From: Ignatzschineria sp.
GTDB lineage: Bacteria > Pseudomonadota > Gammaproteobacteria > Cardiobacteriales > Wohlfahrtiimonadaceae
DNA length: 64,000 nt
Direction of reading: 5' to 3'
Assembly: GCA_030150405.1 (NCBI GenBank)
Contig: JASLFU010000022.1
Span: 1-64,000 of the forward strand
The notes beneath the pieces were generated by a model. The model had not been told where the DNA came from, did no database searches, and saw only the letters and a program-made list of their open reading frames with translations. This document shows, piece after piece, positions 32,354-41,099 of this stretch (within the stretch, counting starts at the first letter, position 1; the number at the start of each line of letters is the position of its first letter). Position numbers and translations under genes: made by a program.

Positions 32354-33778
32354 TTAGCTTAACTTCTCTGCAATCATCTTATTAATGGTTGCAGGATCAG
32401 CCTTGCCTTTACTGAGCTTCATAACTTGGCCGACAAAAAAGCCCAGTAGCTTCTTCTGCCCGCCCTTATATTGCTCCACTTGTTTTGGATTATTCTCTAA
32501 TACTTCGTTAACCCAAGCTTCAATGGCCCCTGTATCTGTAACCTGCTTTAAGCCCTGCTCTTCGATAATCTCATCAGCACTCTTTTCCGAATCCACCATA
32601 AAACCAAAGACTTTTTTGGCAATATTGTTAGAGATCGTCTTATCTCCGATTCGTTTTAAGAGGCCCGCTAAGCGATCGGCTGTGATCGGTAGCTCATCAA
32701 TCTCAAGATCATGCTCATTCATATAGGCGGAAACATCACCTAATAGCCAGTTCGCCGACATTTTGGCATCGGCACCAAGCTCAACTAAACGTTCAAAATA
32801 ATCGCTCATTGCCCGAGATTGCGTTAAAACACCGGCATCGTAATCTGAAAGATCAAACTCTTCCATAAACTTCGCTTTAAGCTCTTCAGGCATTAAGGGA
32901 AAGTTAGATTTAACCTCTTCGATCAACTCTTCGCTAATAATAATGGGGAGAAGATCGGGGTCATGGAAGTAGCGATAATCGTTTGCTTCCTCTTTTGCTC
33001 GCATTGATCGGGTTTCATTCTTATCAGAATCGTAGAGGCGCGTCTCCTGAACAATCGTTCCTCCCGCTTCTAAAATCTCAATTTGACGAGCAACCTCATA
33101 ATTGATCGCTTGCTCAATAAAGCGGAAAGAGTTGATATTTTTCAACTCAGTACGAGTACCTAGTGGTTCCCCTGGCTTACGGACAGAGACGTTTGCATCA
33201 CAACGGAAAGAACCCTCTTGCATGTTTCCATCGCTAATACCTAACCATGTTACGATCTGATGGAGCTGCCGAAGATAACTGATCGCTTCTTCCGCTGAGT
33301 TTAAATCAGGCTCAGAGACAATCTCTAAAAGCGGGGTTCCCGCTCGGTTAAGATCAATTCCTGTCATACCATAGACTTCACCATGGCGAGAGCTTCCCGC
33401 ATCTTCCTCTAAATGAGCGCGATTGATACGAATCTTTTTCGGCTTACCCTCAACGTCAATCGTTAAATACCCATCATAAACAATCGGGGCATCCATTTGG
33501 CTCGTTTGGTAGCCTTTAGGCAGATCGGGGTAGAAATAATGTTTACGTTCAAAGATTGTTTTGCGCTCTACTTTTGCATTTGTAGCTAAAGCAAGCAGAA
33601 TAGCCTTACGAATTACTCCTTCATTTAAGAGGGGTAATGTCCCCGGCAGAGCAATATCAAACATGCTCGCTTGTGTATTTGGCTCTTGACCATAAAGAGT
33701 ACTCGAACCTGAAAATAATTTTGTGTTTGTGGTCAGTTGCGTATGCACTTCAAGACCAATAACGACTTCCCAACTCAT
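32354..33778 (-). CDS. gatB: Asp-tRNA(Asn)/Glu-tRNA(Gln) amidotransferase subunit B
   Basis: GatB phosphorylates and binds the misacylated tRNA so that GatA-derived ammonia can convert Asp to Asn or Glu to Gln on tRNA. The 474-residue protein begins MSWEVVIGLEVHTQL and has the kinase-domain segments YPDLPKGYQTSQ, RAHLEEDAGSS, DLNRAGTPLLEIVSEPD and SFRCDANVSVR, then a helical and a tail (YqeY-like) domain. Last gene of gatC-gatA-gatB on the minus strand, 45 bases after gatA. Confidence 0.97.
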   Translation of the reverse strand: MSWEVVIGLEVHTQLTTNTKLFSGSSTLYGQEPNTQASMFDIALPGTLPLLNEGVIRKAILLALATNAKVERKTIFERKHYFYPDLPKGYQTSQMDAPIVYDGYLTIDVEGKPKKIRINRAHLEEDAGSSRHGEVYGMTGIDLNRAGTPLLEIVSEPDLNSAEEAISYLRQLHQIVTWLGISDGNMQEGSFRCDANVSVRKPGEPLGTRTELKNINSFRFIEQAINYEVARQIEILEAGGTIVQETRLYDSDKNETRSMRAKEEANDYRYFHDPDLLPIIISEELIEEVKSNFPLMPEELKAKFMEEFDLSDYDAGVLTQSRAMSDYFERLVELGADAKMSANWLLGDVSAYMNEHDLEIDELPITADRLAGLLKRIGDKTISNNIAKKVFGFMVDSEKSADEIIEEQGLKQVTDTGAIEAWVNEVLENNPKQVEQYKGGQKKLLGFFVGQVMKLSKGKADPATINKMIAEKLS

Positions 33779-33823
33779 GATATTCCCTTCTAAATAGATT
33801 AAACAATTGGCTAAAACTCTCGA

Positions 33824-35275
33824 TTACGAGAAATTTTCAGGGAGTTTGGTATGCCAATCGCTATTTTGTTGATACTGATGTGCAAGTGCTAAGAGACGCC
33901 CTTCATCAAAAGCCCTTCCGATCAATTGAAAACCTAAAGGCAGATTATTGGCAAAACCCATCTGATGGCTAAGCGCCGGAAGCCCTGCAAGATTCGCACC
34001 AATAAGATTTGCATCAAAGAGTGAATTTTGGATACTTGAGGTTTTTTGATCCTGTGGGAATGCCCCTCCCGCAACTGTAGGCCCGGCAATGAAATCCACC
34101 TCTTTGAGTAGCTCGTTATACTCATTGGCAATTAAGCGGCGAATCTTTAAACTCTGCACATAATAATCTTTATAGAGCGCTTCTGTAGTTGCATAAGTCC
34201 CCATTAAGATACGGCTTTTGACCTCTCGCCCAAAACCTTCTGTCCGCGTACGGAAATAGAGCTCCTCTAAATTTTGAGGGTTTTCTGCGCGATAACCAAA
34301 ACGAACGCCATCATAACGGGAGAGATTGCTCGCAGCTTCAGCTGGTGCAATTACGTAGTAGACAGGCGTGACTAATGAGTGATATTTAAGACTCACCTCA
34401 ACAAGCTCTGCCCCCATTTTTCTGTAGGTCTTTAAGGTCTCATCGATCGCTTTTTGCGTTTCTGCATCAAAATCGCCTTCGAAAAACTCTTTAGGTAGAC
34501 CAATTTTAATCCCTGCTAAAGATTGCTCTAACTCTTGTGAGTAAGGAGAAACCGCCTCTTCGCTAGAGGTGGGATCTTTAGGATCATGCCCTGCCATAGC
34601 TTCGAGCATAATTGCACAATCTTCTGCAGTTTTGCCGAGCACCCCTGCCTGATCGAGTGAAGACGCAAAAGCCACCATGCCATAACGGGAAACTCGACCA
34701 TAAGTGGGCTTAATCCCTGTTAATCCGCAAAAGCTTGCAGGTTGACGGATAGATCCCCCAGTATCAGAACCTGTTGAACCTAAGACTAAACCCGCCGCTA
34801 CCGCTGCCGCTGATCCACTTGAGGACCCCCCGGCAACATGCTCAAGATTCCATGGGTTATTGGTCATGCCGTAGAAACTTGTGCCCCCTGTGGAACCCAT
34901 CGCAAACTCATCTAAATTGAGTTTACCTAAAGAAACCACACCCTCTTTTGCCATTTTTTCCACTAAAGTGGCATCAAAAGGAGGGGTATAATTGCTCAAC
35001 ATTTTTGAGGCCGAGGTCGTTAGCACACCTTTTGTGGAGATAAGATCTTTATGGGCAAGTGGAATACCCGTTAAAAGCCCTTGCTCCCCTTTTGCGATGG
35101 CCTTATCCGCCTCTATAGCAGCGTTTTTCGCCGCCTCAAAAGTTGTGGTAATAAAACTGTTAATTTTAGGATCTAGAGTCTCGATACGTTTTTGGAAATA
35201 TTCTTGAACTTCCACACTAGAGACTTCACCTTTATCGAGTGCCGCACGAAGCTGGCGAATTGTATATGTATGCAT
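33824..35275 (-). CDS. gatA: Asp-tRNA(Asn)/Glu-tRNA(Gln) amidotransferase subunit A
   Basis: The glutaminase/amidase subunit, 483 residues. The amidase signature's catalytic triad is visible: Lys in LAHKDLIST (about residue 76), the cis-Ser in GGSSSGSAAAVAAG and the nucleophile Ser in GSDTGGSIRQPASFCG (about residue 175). It begins MHTYTIRQLRAALDKGEVSS, typical for GatA. Placed 8 bases after gatC, so the two are cotranscribed. Presence of gatCAB implies transamidation for Asn-tRNA, Gln-tRNA or both in this organism. Confidence 0.97.
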   Translation of the reverse strand: MHTYTIRQLRAALDKGEVSSVEVQEYFQKRIETLDPKINSFITTTFEAAKNAAIEADKAIAKGEQGLLTGIPLAHKDLISTKGVLTTSASKMLSNYTPPFDATLVEKMAKEGVVSLGKLNLDEFAMGSTGGTSFYGMTNNPWNLEHVAGGSSSGSAAAVAAGLVLGSTGSDTGGSIRQPASFCGLTGIKPTYGRVSRYGMVAFASSLDQAGVLGKTAEDCAIMLEAMAGHDPKDPTSSEEAVSPYSQELEQSLAGIKIGLPKEFFEGDFDAETQKAIDETLKTYRKMGAELVEVSLKYHSLVTPVYYVIAPAEAASNLSRYDGVRFGYRAENPQNLEELYFRTRTEGFGREVKSRILMGTYATTEALYKDYYVQSLKIRRLIANEYNELLKEVDFIAGPTVAGGAFPQDQKTSSIQNSLFDANLIGANLAGLPALSHQMGFANNLPLGFQLIGRAFDEGRLLALAHQYQQNSDWHTKLPENFS

Positions 35276-35283
35276 AATCTTTC

Positions 35284-35571
35284 TTATTCAATAACCTGAG
35301 GTACAAGATAGAGCCCATTTTCCACATTATCCGAGAGTGCTTGCAGCTCTTCACGCTGATTCTCTTCTGTCACTACGTCGGGACGAAGCGTTAATGTGGC
35401 GTCAAAGGGATTTTTCATCGGTTCAACACCCTCTGTATTGACATCCTTAATAACACGAATCACCTCTGCCATTCCTTTAAGGCGAGAGATTTCCGACTCT
35501 ATCTGGGATTCTTCAACATTGAGATGAGCTAGAGTTGCTAACCACTCAACTGTTTTATTGTCTATCTTCAT
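35284..35571 (-). CDS. gatC: Asp-tRNA(Asn)/Glu-tRNA(Gln) amidotransferase subunit C
   Basis: The 95-residue scaffolding subunit that wraps GatA and GatB. Recognised by VEWLATLAHLNVEESQ, the central MAEVIRVIKDVNTEGVEP and the RPDVVTEE segment. AAAGG lies six bases before the ATG. First gene of gatCAB; its upstream space to ccoS is 105 bases and shows no strong terminator, so read-through from the cco genes into gat is possible. Confidence 0.95.
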   Translation of the reverse strand: MKIDNKTVEWLATLAHLNVEESQIESEISRLKGMAEVIRVIKDVNTEGVEPMKNPFDATLTLRPDVVTEENQREELQALSDNVENGLYLVPQVIE

Positions 35572-35676
35572 GGGTTACCTTTGTAAAATTTAAAACTGTA
35601 AAGCGCAAATATGGTGTGCTACTTAAAATCTATGAATAAATGGGGAAAGACCGAATTTTTAATAGGCGTAAGTAGA

Positions 35677-35877
35677 CTACTTCAGCCCCTCTTCCTCACT
35701 CTCTTTTTTTATCTTATCCGCCTCTTTAATCGGGCGGATCTCTTCGTCAAAAAGTATTTGATGGGCTGGACCATCCATATCTTCAAATTGATCTGAGCGA
35801 ACCGCCCAAACAAACGCAAAACCAGCTGCTAACATGCCCACTAAGGTGAGCGGTAAGAGTATAAATAATGGACTCAT
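35677..35877 (-). CDS. ccoS: cbb3-type cytochrome oxidase assembly protein CcoS
   Basis: A 66-residue one-pass membrane protein needed for heme and copper insertion into cbb3 oxidase. It reads LFILLPLTLVGMLAAGFAFVWAVRSDQFEDMDGPAHQIL in pieces of the family pattern (WAVxSGQFDDxDGPxxxIL). Its ATG overlaps the ccoI stop by four bases (ATGA), so translation is coupled. A perfect palindrome AAGTAG-A-CTACTT (35670-35682) covers its stop codon, probably without significance. Confidence 0.93.
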   Translation of the reverse strand: MSPLFILLPLTLVGMLAAGFAFVWAVRSDQFEDMDGPAHQILFDEEIRPIKEADKIKKESEEEGLK

Positions 35878-38342
35878 GCTTCCTCTCGATTATCTCGAAT
35901 GCGTAAGGTATTGCCGACGACTAAAAGGGAGCTCATGCTCATCCCTAGCGCCGCCATCCAAGGTAGAATAACACCAAACATCGCCACGGGAATAGCGATA
36001 AGGTTATAAGATAATGCCCAAATTAAATTTTGGGTAATAATTTTATCAGTACGTTTTGCAAGACGCACCCCGTCAATTAATGGCATTAGACGATTATCGG
36101 TCATTAAGATCATATCTGCAGTAGATTGTGCAAGAAGTGCGCCCTGACCAATGGCAATCGAGACATCGGCTTTAGCTAAAACGGGACCATCATTGATACC
36201 ATCTCCAAGCATTGCTACGATTTTGCCCTCTTTCTGTAGCTTTTCTACATACCGAAGTTTATCTTCTGGTAGGAGATCTCCCTGAGCATCTTCAATATTT
36301 AATGTTTCATTAAAGAGATCTACAGTGGTTTGACGGTCGCCACTTAATATATGCAAATTATATCCTGATTCTTGCAGCTTCTCGATAACTGCTTCGGTAT
36401 CCTGCTTAAGGCTATCATGGAGAGAAAACGCAGCTAATAGCTCTTGCTCTCTACCTAAACCGACCCAAAGCCCATTACCAAATAGGCGTGCTTTCCCCTC
36501 TAAATCGAACCAATCTAAACGTCCAATCTTAAAGGTCTCTCCGCCTATCTTTCCGATAATACCTTTTCCAACAATATTTTCGGTCTCTTCTAACGCAGGA
36601 AGTTTTACCTCATGATCTAAAACCCACTTATGGAAACCATAAGCAATCGGGTGATTGGAAGTGCTCTCTAAAGTGGCGGCAATTGTGAGTAACTCCTCTT
36701 GGTTATACTGTTCTGTAAAGAGTTTTACCGCATCGATAGTGAGCTTCCCTTCGGTAAGGGTGCCTGTTTTATCAAAAACCACATCGGTAATTTTCCCTAA
36801 AGTCTCTAAGGCCCCTGCCCGAGTGGCAATCAGTCCCTTTTCAATGATAGCTTGATTTCCCGCACTTAAAGCAGAAGGGGTTGCCAGCGCTAATGCACAA
36901 GGGCAAGAAACCACTAATACGGTAAGAGTTACCGCAAATGCTCGGGAAGGGTCAATAAAGTTATACCAAACAATAAAAGTTCCGATACAGGCGAGAATGA
37001 GGCCTAAAACAAAATAGGTCGAAATAATATCGGCAAGTTTGGCGATGCGGGGTTTTTCACTCATTGAGCGATCAATTAAGCGGGACATTTGGGAGAGAAC
37101 TGTCTCTGCCCCTACTTGGGTAACCTTCATTCTTAAAGGCTGTTCATAGTTGACTGCGCCCCCTATTAATTTATCGCCTCGATGCTTCTCTAGTGGCATA
37201 CTCTCCCCTGAGAGTAAAGATTCATCCACCATTGCAATCTCATCTAAGAGTTCGCCATCAATAGGAATACTATCCCCCGGCTTAATTTGTAGAATATCCC
37301 CCACATTTAAACGATTTGTAGAGACAAGTTCGGTAGAGCCATCTTCATTAATACGCTCGGCGAAATGGGGTTTAAGTTTTAGAATATCATCGGAAATTAA
37401 AAGAGATTTATGGCGGGCATTTGTCTCTAATACTCGGGCTCCTAAAAGAAGAAAGGCAAACATGGTTACCCCTTCATAATAGGTTTCCCCAGTTCCGGTA
37501 ATCGTATTATAAGCGCTCCAAAGCGTACCTAAAATTAAGGCTAAGGAGACATTCACATTCATACTTAGCCGTTTATTTTTAAGATCATAATAGGCGGCTT
37601 TATAGAAACTACGGCTAGAATAAGTGACGCAAGGAATGGTAGCAAAAAGGCTAAACCAACGGAGTAGATGGTAAGAGCTGTCGCTCATATCTTCTGAATA
37701 ATAGCCGAAATAGAGCGCAACAGAAACCGTCATGACCTGCATAGAAAAGAGCGCAGCAATACCGAAATCAATAAGAAGTGAGCGCCACTCTTTTTTCAGT
37801 TTCTTCTGCTGTACCTGCTCATCATATGGCGTGCCTTGGAAACCCAAATTCAGAATTTCAATCAAAACTTCAGAAATTTTAATCTTTTCAGGATCAAAGC
37901 TTAAATGGGCCCGGTGAGTGGTGAGATTAATATCGAAGCGCTCGACCCCCGGCATACTCTTAATGGCATGCTCAAGTAGCCAGACACAAGCTGCACAGAC
38001 AATATTATCTAAAATGAGATAGGCCTCATGGAGTACCTTGCCCTCTTTTGTTGTGGAGGTGAAGATAAATTGGCTCGCAATATCGGGATGATCATAAAAA
38101 TGCATCTCTTGCCGCAATTCTTCGGGAATCAGTTCAGAGACTGCATCTGGCCTTACAGCTGCATCTGTACGATAATCATAATATTTTGTTAAACCTGAAT
38201 CAGCAATCATCTCTGCTACAGCTTTACATCCCGCACAACACATCGGTTTTGGCTCATCATTGATCGTAGCAAAAAAGGGTGGCGTCCCTTTAATAGGAAG
38301 CTCACAATGGTAGCAGAGTGTTAAATCAGCAGTTTCCGACAT
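35874..38342 (-). CDS. ccoI: cbb3 oxidase copper-exporting P-type ATPase CcoI (FixI)
   Basis: Exports copper needed for the CcoN CuB centre. The 822-residue P1B-ATPase has an N-terminal Cys-rich segment (CYHCELP, MCCAGCKAV) typical of FixI, an HMA domain with CAACVWLLE, the membrane copper motif SCPCALALATPSAL, phosphorylation site DKTGTLTEGKL and hinge GDGINDGPVLAKADV. Eight membrane segments are expected. It is 204 bases downstream of ccoH and separated from it by a terminator, so it likely has its own promoter; TATAAT on the minus strand at 38385-38390 is a candidate. Confidence 0.96.
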   Translation of the reverse strand: MSETADLTLCYHCELPIKGTPPFFATINDEPKPMCCAGCKAVAEMIADSGLTKYYDYRTDAAVRPDAVSELIPEELRQEMHFYDHPDIASQFIFTSTTKEGKVLHEAYLILDNIVCAACVWLLEHAIKSMPGVERFDINLTTHRAHLSFDPEKIKISEVLIEILNLGFQGTPYDEQVQQKKLKKEWRSLLIDFGIAALFSMQVMTVSVALYFGYYSEDMSDSSYHLLRWFSLFATIPCVTYSSRSFYKAAYYDLKNKRLSMNVNVSLALILGTLWSAYNTITGTGETYYEGVTMFAFLLLGARVLETNARHKSLLISDDILKLKPHFAERINEDGSTELVSTNRLNVGDILQIKPGDSIPIDGELLDEIAMVDESLLSGESMPLEKHRGDKLIGGAVNYEQPLRMKVTQVGAETVLSQMSRLIDRSMSEKPRIAKLADIISTYFVLGLILACIGTFIVWYNFIDPSRAFAVTLTVLVVSCPCALALATPSALSAGNQAIIEKGLIATRAGALETLGKITDVVFDKTGTLTEGKLTIDAVKLFTEQYNQEELLTIAATLESTSNHPIAYGFHKWVLDHEVKLPALEETENIVGKGIIGKIGGETFKIGRLDWFDLEGKARLFGNGLWVGLGREQELLAAFSLHDSLKQDTEAVIEKLQESGYNLHILSGDRQTTVDLFNETLNIEDAQGDLLPEDKLRYVEKLQKEGKIVAMLGDGINDGPVLAKADVSIAIGQGALLAQSTADMILMTDNRLMPLIDGVRLAKRTDKIITQNLIWALSYNLIAIPVAMFGVILPWMAALGMSMSSLLVVGNTLRIRDNREEA

Positions 38343-38462
38343 ATTATTTCGATAAGCCTATCTAAATGTGATTCGAATGATAAAATTATAATCGAAAATG
38401 AATAAATTAACCGCAAGAATAGTTAGCAATTTGCAAGTTCGATCTATAAAAAATCTTTTCAT

Positions 38463-38490
38463 AAAAAAGGGCTACTAAATGTAGCCCTCC
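38463..38490 (-). terminator. Intrinsic terminator after ccoGH
   Basis: AGGGCTAC (38468-38475) pairs with GTAGCCCT (38481-38488); on the minus strand six T residues follow. Confidence 0.85.
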
Positions 38491-38546
38491 TAATTTCATT
38501 AAGCGTTAAAAATATCGTCATCTATAACGCTTATTTATCACCCCAT

Positions 38547-39398
38547 TTAACGTTTATTCCAGTTACGGTGGCGACGTAATTTACCCCCTAAATCACACTC
38601 TTGATCTTCTGGGCAGTTAATGATTGTTCTCCCGACAAGTTCATGAGTATCTTCACCACGCTCAATATTGAGTTCAAGCTCCCAAGGACCAAAACGCTCA
38701 AACTTCACTGGAACAGAGTAAAGACCAGGCTCAATCATCTCGAGCTGATAAGTACGATTCAACTCCTGCTCTGCTGAACGGGTAAAATGCGCTGTAACTT
38801 TTGCATTACTGACCGGCTCATCAAAACGATCTAATAAACTTAAGACAAAATAGTTATCCTCATTTTGATAGATCTTTTCGGCAAATCCGAAATTGAGCTG
38901 CCAGCCCCGCTTTTCCTGCTCAATAAGGCGGCGTTGGTACTCATTGTAATATGCCTCTTTTTTATGGTAGGCATTGGGGACTTCCCCGGGGAAACGCGTA
39001 CTAACAATCGTATCATCTTTAGAGCGCTTAAAAATTAAGCCTTTCTCCGCCATCACAACAAAAGCCCCATCAACAATCACTAAGACTAAGAAAAAGCCTA
39101 AAATAGTAATAGGAGCCCAGTGCATACGCTTACCATCTTTACCTCGTAACGCTTTTGTCCCCCCCGAAGCGATAAGATAATAAGCAAAAGAAGCGACTAA
39201 GTTACAAGTGATATAGAGCGTAAAAACATCGCCCCCTCTCCACCGAATGATGGAGAAAGGAACGATAACCGCAATACTCATTAATGCTGTAATACTCGCC
39301 GCTTGTAGCGGAGTAAAACGGAGTAAGCGATTTAAGATCAGAGCAATTATGATCGTTAAAGCCACTCCAAGGAGCATTATCGAGACAGTTTCATACAT
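38547..39398 (-). CDS. ccoH: FixH/CcoH-like protein with extra N-terminal membrane domain
   Basis: CcoH assists cbb3 assembly together with CcoG, I and S. The FixH-type part is clear from about residue 95: a membrane anchor (ITILGFFLVLVIVDGAFVVMAEKGL), then the periplasmic domain with NEYQRRLIEQEKRGWQLNF, YFVLSLLDRFDEPVSNAKV and GLYSVPVKFERFGPWELEL. The protein is 283 residues against about 150-180 for ordinary FixH; the extra ~90 residues hold three more hydrophobic segments (residues 3-26, 35-52, 60-78). It starts 14 bases after ccoG, an operon. Start ATG at 39398 gives MYETVSIMLLG. Confidence 0.85.
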   Translation of the reverse strand: MYETVSIMLLGVALTIIIALILNRLLRFTPLQAASITALMSIAVIVPFSIIRWRGGDVFTLYITCNLVASFAYYLIASGGTKALRGKDGKRMHWAPITILGFFLVLVIVDGAFVVMAEKGLIFKRSKDDTIVSTRFPGEVPNAYHKKEAYYNEYQRRLIEQEKRGWQLNFGFAEKIYQNEDNYFVLSLLDRFDEPVSNAKVTAHFTRSAEQELNRTYQLEMIEPGLYSVPVKFERFGPWELELNIERGEDTHELVGRTIINCPEDQECDLGGKLRRHRNWNKR

Positions 39399-39412
39399 AA
39401 TTTAATCAATCC

Positions 39413-40858
39413 TTATTTGGTTAAAAAGATCGACTTAATCTCTTGCTCTTCAACAAGTTCGCCCGTATCTGCATTTGTTACTCTGATAACAAAAGTCACA
39501 TGGCCTGTAGGCTCGACTTCCTTATCTTTGAGTACAAAGGCATTAAGTGCGATTCGTTTGCCAGGCTCAAGTTTATAGTCGTTAAACTTCATATTAAGCT
39601 CGTAACCCTCATCAAGCAACTCAACGTGAACATTTTGTGGTTCAAGAGTCAGGTTGTTGAACTTCATCTCGTAACTATTTTGTAAACGACCATCACTTAA
39701 TACAGATGCGGGAAGTCGTTTCGATTCAATCGTATAGTTTCCAGTATCACGATGGAGAACACTCCAAGCTAAAAGCCCGGAAACAATTAAAAGAACGATG
39801 GCATAACCGATATTTCTTGGGCTGAAATAGTTTGTTTTCTTCCCTTCTAAGCCAGCTTCAGAGTCATAACGGATAAGACCTGTAGGATATTTCAAACTGG
39901 TCATCATATTATGACAAGCATCGATACAAAGTCCGCAGGTAATACATCTATAGTTAATCCCATCGCGAATATCAATCCCTGCAGGACAGACCTGAACACA
40001 AAGATCACAATCGATACAGTCACCATAGCCTTGCTCAATACGATCCTCACGTTTACGAAGACCTTTACCTGGTTTTGCACGTCCTTTTTCGCGCTCACCC
40101 CGCTTATAGTCGTAGGTAACGATTAAAGTATCTTTATCAAACATTACGCCCTGGAAACGAGCATAGGGACACATAAAAGTACACACTTGCTCTCTAGCAA
40201 AACCTGCCATGATAAAGGTTGCTGTGGTAATAAAAGCAGTTGTTGCGTAAGCGGCAAAAGGTGCATTACCGGTAAAGAAATCGACAAAGAGTTTAGGTGC
40301 GTAATTCCAGTAAGCGGTAAAGGTAAAACCAGACCAGAAAGCAAAGGCTAACCATAAAAACCAGGTGAGCCCCATCTTAAAGATCTTCTCCCCATTCCAC
40401 TCTTGTTCATAGAGGCGCTTACGAGCATTACGATTCCCCTGCACTAAGCTTTCAATCATAATGAAAGCGTCTGTCCATAATGTTTGGAAACAGAAGTAAC
40501 CGCAAAAAACACGACCTAAAATTGCCGTAACAAAAAAGAGTAAAAAGGCAAAGATCGCCAGCGCACCCGCTAACCAGAAGATATTCTGAATATCGATCGG
40601 AAGATTGAAGATATAGTAAGTCCGATTCGGAATATCAAACAATACCGCCTGATTTAATAAGGCATCTCCCCTATCCCAAGGTACCCACGGTAATAGGAAG
40701 AAGACGGCATAGGCTAAAAATAGAATTGCACTCTTAAAATTGCGAAATTTCCCTTTTACACTACGCGTGAAAATTGGAACTCGCTTTTCATATAGATCTG
40801 CACCTGTTGGCAAATCTCCACTGTTATTGGAAGATGGCTCTTTATTCGAATTTGTCAC
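39413..40858 (-). CDS. ccoG: cbb3 oxidase accessory iron-sulfur protein CcoG (RdxA/FixG)
   Basis: A 481-residue membrane-bound ferredoxin-like cupric reductase that supplies Cu(I) for cbb3 assembly. It has an N-terminal polar tail, four to five membrane segments (FFVTAILGRVFCGYFCFQTLW around residue 105, C-rich FAREQVCTFMCPYARF around 222), two 4Fe-4S clusters (CIDCDLCVQVCP and CITCGLCIDACH) and a C-terminal immunoglobulin-like periplasmic domain. An FNR-type box sits about 120 bases upstream. It heads the ccoGH unit, a convincing assignment. Confidence 0.96.
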   Translation of the reverse strand: MTNSNKEPSSNNSGDLPTGADLYEKRVPIFTRSVKGKFRNFKSAILFLAYAVFFLLPWVPWDRGDALLNQAVLFDIPNRTYYIFNLPIDIQNIFWLAGALAIFAFLLFFVTAILGRVFCGYFCFQTLWTDAFIMIESLVQGNRNARKRLYEQEWNGEKIFKMGLTWFLWLAFAFWSGFTFTAYWNYAPKLFVDFFTGNAPFAAYATTAFITTATFIMAGFAREQVCTFMCPYARFQGVMFDKDTLIVTYDYKRGEREKGRAKPGKGLRKREDRIEQGYGDCIDCDLCVQVCPAGIDIRDGINYRCITCGLCIDACHNMMTSLKYPTGLIRYDSEAGLEGKKTNYFSPRNIGYAIVLLIVSGLLAWSVLHRDTGNYTIESKRLPASVLSDGRLQNSYEMKFNNLTLEPQNVHVELLDEGYELNMKFNDYKLEPGKRIALNAFVLKDKEVEPTGHVTFVIRVTNADTGELVEEQEIKSIFLTK

Positions 40859-40945
40859 ATCAATTTCCTTATTTCCTAGGGATAAAAAAGTACAGCACTA
40901 TTATATCTTATTCAAAGATGAAGACTAAGCGTCTTAAACAAAGAA

Positions 40946-40987
40946 ATGATATAGATTACTTATTTATATAACATTGATCAAAATCTA
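40946..40987 (-). promoter_or_regulatory. FNR/ANR box and promoter of ccoGH
   Basis: On the minus strand TAGAT-TTTG-ATCAA (40974-40987) matches TTGAT-N4-ATCAA at 9 of 10 positions. A -10 box TATCAT lies at 40946-40951 (5 of 6). The box centre at 40980.5 is about 41.5 bases before the implied start near 40939, the class II activator position. Confidence 0.6.
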
Positions 40988-41002
40988 GTAAATTTAAGCA
41001 AT

Positions 41003-41038
41003 AAAAAAGGGTTTTTAAACCTTCGCTTAAAAACCCTT
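41003..41038 (-). terminator. Intrinsic terminator of ccoNOQP
   Basis: AAGGGTTTTTAA (41007-41018) pairs perfectly with TTAAAAACCCTT (41027-41038); on the minus strand a six-T run follows the stem. Confidence 0.9.
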
Positions 41039-41099
41039 CATTTTTCTATTCTACCCTAACTCACTCATCATAAGTAGACAGGTTGTAATATTATATTGA

